NCBI GenBank assembly: GCA_001650955.1
Contig: LXYP01000003.1
Coordinates: 248,001 to 312,000 of the forward strand
Length of the DNA stretch: 64,000 bases
Origin: Sphingomonadales bacterium EhC05
Lineage (GTDB): Bacteria; Pseudomonadota; Alphaproteobacteria; Sphingomonadales; Sphingomonadaceae
Reading direction: 5' to 3'
Shown here one piece after another: positions 61,787 to 64,000 of the stretch. The position numbers and the translations under genes were made by a program. Each line of letters begins with the position of its first letter. Position 1 is the first letter of the stretch. A model generated the notes under the pieces. The model saw only the letters and a list, made by a program, of their open reading frames with translations, had not been told where the DNA came from and did no database searches.

Positions 61787-64000
61787 TTAGAAGCGGCCGC
61801 GCAATGTGATGCCATAGGTCCTAGGCTCAGCAAGGAAGGCCGAGTAGGTCTGCTGCGATGCGACAAACGGCGTGTTGAACGCAACTTGCGTGTAATTAAC
61901 GTCAAACAGGTTTTGTGCCCAGCCTTCGATGGCCCACATGTCGTCCGGACCACGGACACCAATACGGGCGTTCACCAGCGTGAACCCGTCCTGCTCTTTA
62001 CCAAATAGCAGATCCGAACCGGTGTTATAATCACTGGTTGTACGTGCGTTCAGGTAAAACAAGCCGGTAAGTCCGCTGTTGCCAAGTTCTGGCGTATATG
62101 AAAGTGATGCCGTAGCGGTCAATTCAGGAGCGTTGGACAGATTGTCGCCAGGAAGCAGACGCAGCGCCGGATCGAGCGGAGCACCAGTATCACGGCCCAC
62201 CAGATCATTTTCATAGCTGGTATCCGTATATGTCAGGCCCATTGTGATGTTAACATCACTGATAGGATTGAGCGACGCTTCCAGTTCGACACCCTGTGCC
62301 ACAACGCCATATTTGACATTGTCGGGATTACAAGCACCCGTCGTGACATCAGCGTCAAGATCCGCACCGCCCAAGTCATCACTACAGGCGTTGATATTTT
62401 GGACCAGAAAAACCGATCCGTTGAATGTATTGAGCTGAAAACTGTCAAATTGCTGGCGGAAGGCGGATACGCTCAGCGAAAATTCCCGGGTCGAGTATTT
62501 TGCTCCGATTTCAAATGCGTCCACTGTTTCCTGATCAAATTGCAGGTTGGCGGTGTCGCCTACCGCTGCCGGGTTAACCAGTGTCGAACTGGTCAACGCA
62601 GACCGATCAAGGTTGAAGCCGCCGGCCTTGTAACCGCGCGAATAGCTAGCATAGAGAAGCAGGTCATCGATTGGTTTGTAAGACAGGATGGCCGTGCCAG
62701 TAAATTCATTCTCGCTTCGGCTATCAGTCAAGGTAACGCCATCCAGTTCCGAAGTGGAATTGCCCTGACAGGAAAGGCCGATCAGTCCGCCTGCCAATGG
62801 GGCAAGACCAGCATTTGCAAGCAACGGCGTAAGCAATGCGCGCTGGGTTGGACAAATCGTATTGTCATTAGTGAAAGCAGCTCTGAAATCCTTGGTTTCA
62901 TTGGTGTAACGCAGACCCAAGGTAAGATCGAGCTTATCAGTGATATGGAAGATATTGTGGGTGAAAAAAGCGAAATTCTCACTTGTCTGATTATAAGTAT
63001 CAACAATACTGCCCCGATCATTAATCTGTGCCAGATTATCCAGACCAGCAAAAATCAACGGTGTAGCGGCACCAAATGCACCTGCGCCGCCATTTGCTGC
63101 CTGCAATGCAGCCCTACCGCCAGCACTCAAGCAACCCGTGCTGCCTGGTGACGCAAGCGCAGGATTAACCGCATTGACGATACGGCATGGAGCGAAAGCT
63201 CCATATTGCGAACCAAAGCGCAGATTGTCACGTACCTCCAGCTTTTCGTTAGCGTAGAAGCCGCCAATCAGCCAGTCCAACTTGTCGTCGAAAGCAGAAC
63301 CCTGTAGCCGTAATTCTTGTGTAAATGTTCTAAACTCCCGAGCGCCGGCATTTTCATTCGGTGCACGATAAAGAATGTCCACTTGGGTATAATCCGTATC
63401 AGAACCCTGAAAGTTTGAATATTCACGATATCCAGTAATGGAGGTCAGATTGACCGAACCGAGTTCCGCATTGACTTCGATCGAAGCGCCATAATCCTCT
63501 GTCTCTCCGGCATAGGAGCGACCCGGAGTAACATAGATATCCCTGTTAAACGTGCTCTGATTCAGTGCGTTGGGGTTTTGACCCAGACCCAAAAGTACAG
63601 GAATAATTGGGTTGGCCGGGTCAGTTAAAGCCGGTGCACCTGGTTGCGGACGGGAGAACGGGTCGAGCGCTGGGCCCACACGTGCGAGCTGTGCGAATTC
63701 AGGTTGCACAAAAGTGGCTGCGCAGCAGGACTCGTCCTTCTTCGAATAATCTCCGATCAGACGGACGTTAAGCGTATCGCTAGGTTCAAATAACAGCTGA
63801 GCGCGCACAAGATAGCGATCCTTATTATTGACGTCGGTATCGTTGACGACATCATTATAGAAACCATCGCGCTTCAAATAAACGCCATCGATACGCCCCG
63901 CAATATTATCAGTCAGCGGTGCGTTAATACCGCCTTCCAAACGAATTTGATCGTAATTACCATAAGTGGCCGCGCCATATCCCGAAAAAGTGAATTCCGG
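61787..64000 (-). CDS. TonB-dependent outer-membrane receptor, N-terminus outside window
   Basis: About 737 codons of the barrel and part of the plug are visible; the frame is open through the right edge (the last visible residues read PEFTFSGYGAATYGNYDQIR), so signal peptide and TonB box are missing. Barrel features: LYASYSRGYKAGGFNLD, DAFEIGAKYSTREFSL, C-terminal TYGITLRGRF. The longest internal start codon inside the window (TTG at 63940) is not a real start. Third receptor of this region, not a close copy of the other two. Confidence 0.92.
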   Translation of the reverse strand, partial: PEFTFSGYGAATYGNYDQIRLEGGINAPLTDNIAGRIDGVYLKRDGFYNDVVNDTDVNNKDRYLVRAQLLFEPSDTLNVRLIGDYSKKDESCCAATFVQPEFAQLARVGPALDPFSRPQPGAPALTDPANPIIPVLLGLGQNPNALNQSTFNRDIYVTPGRSYAGETEDYGASIEVNAELGSVNLTSITGYREYSNFQGSDTDYTQVDILYRAPNENAGAREFRTFTQELRLQGSAFDDKLDWLIGGFYANEKLEVRDNLRFGSQYGAFAPCRIVNAVNPALASPGSTGCLSAGGRAALQAANGGAGAFGAATPLIFAGLDNLAQINDRGSIVDTYNQTSENFAFFTHNIFHITDKLDLTLGLRYTNETKDFRAAFTNDNTICPTQRALLTPLLANAGLAPLAGGLIGLSCQGNSTSELDGVTLTDSRSENEFTGTAILSYKPIDDLLLYASYSRGYKAGGFNLDRSALTSSTLVNPAAVGDTANLQFDQETVDAFEIGAKYSTREFSLSVSAFRQQFDSFQLNTFNGSVFLVQNINACSDDLGGADLDADVTTGACNPDNVKYGVVAQGVELEASLNPISDVNITMGLTYTDTSYENDLVGRDTGAPLDPALRLLPGDNLSNAPELTATASLSYTPELGNSGLTGLFYLNARTTSDYNTGSDLLFGKEQDGFTLVNARIGVRGPDDMWAIEGWAQNLFDVNYTQVAFNTPFVASQQTYSAFLAEPRTYGITLRGRF

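Noticed and set aside
62399-63151. 250-codon plus-strand frame
   Set aside because: Antisense shadow of the right-hand TonB receptor; no recognisable domain.

Overview
The window reads as accessory DNA, probably plasmid or conjugative-island, of an alphaproteobacterium of the Sphingomonadales. The grounds are a VirB/VirD4 conjugation operon, a czcCBA-hupE metal island, abundant TonB-dependent receptors and sphingomonad-style catabolic genes. This assignment rests on gene content and protein character only. No tRNA, rRNA, CRISPR array, replication gene or intact insertion sequence was seen.

Layout. (1) 1-11163, minus strand: a T4SS operon in the order virB1-B2-B3-B4-B5-eexN-like lipoprotein-virB6-unknown-virB8-B9-B10-B11-virD4, almost every junction overlapping; virD4 runs off the left edge. 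(2) 11501-21941: an Lrp-type regulator, then a metal-resistance island. It holds a MerR-type sensor divergent from a CDF transporter, two isoprenylcysteine-methyltransferase-like membrane proteins, a His-rich protein, czcCBA, a HupE-like protein, a membrane-anchor protein and a truncated MFS gene at the island edge. (3) 22098-29947: a GPH-type symporter, MarR regulator, cytochrome P450, TauD-type dioxygenase and an emrRAB-type efflux operon. Three promoters here carry near-identical copies of one operator. (4) 30027-40388, minus strand: a tightly coupled operon of GntR regulator, nitronate-monooxygenase-type flavoprotein, a 57-residue small protein, thiolase-like protein, DUF35 protein, two acyl-CoA dehydrogenases, acyl-CoA ligase, Baeyer-Villiger monooxygenase and alpha/beta hydrolase. 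(5) 40579-51710, plus strand: CYP153-type P450, ferredoxin, Rieske oxygenase, TetR, a KstD-like flavoprotein, an Old-Yellow-Enzyme/dienoyl-CoA-reductase-type enzyme, a third P450, a second flavoprotein and an SDR. (6) 51711-64000: a visibly AT-richer mosaic of a decayed MarR gene, LuxR solo, three TonB-dependent receptors (the last cut by the window edge), an intact MarR gene, and pseudogenes of F-type traG and of a Fic protein.

How the genes may work together (inference). Regions 3-6 look like one uptake-and-catabolism island for a hydrophobic, probably polycyclic or isoprenoid (steroid- or terpenoid-like) compound. TonB receptors and the symporter import it; P450s, Rieske oxygenase, BVMO and hydrolase oxidise and open it; KstD-like, OYE-like and SDR enzymes adjust ring redox state. 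Acyl-CoA ligase, paired acyl-CoA dehydrogenases and the thiolase/DUF35 pair shorten a carboxylated side chain, as in actinobacterial sterol side-chain catabolism. The substrate cannot be read from the sequence. Linkage to a T4SS and a metal-resistance island suggests a mobile multi-trait element.
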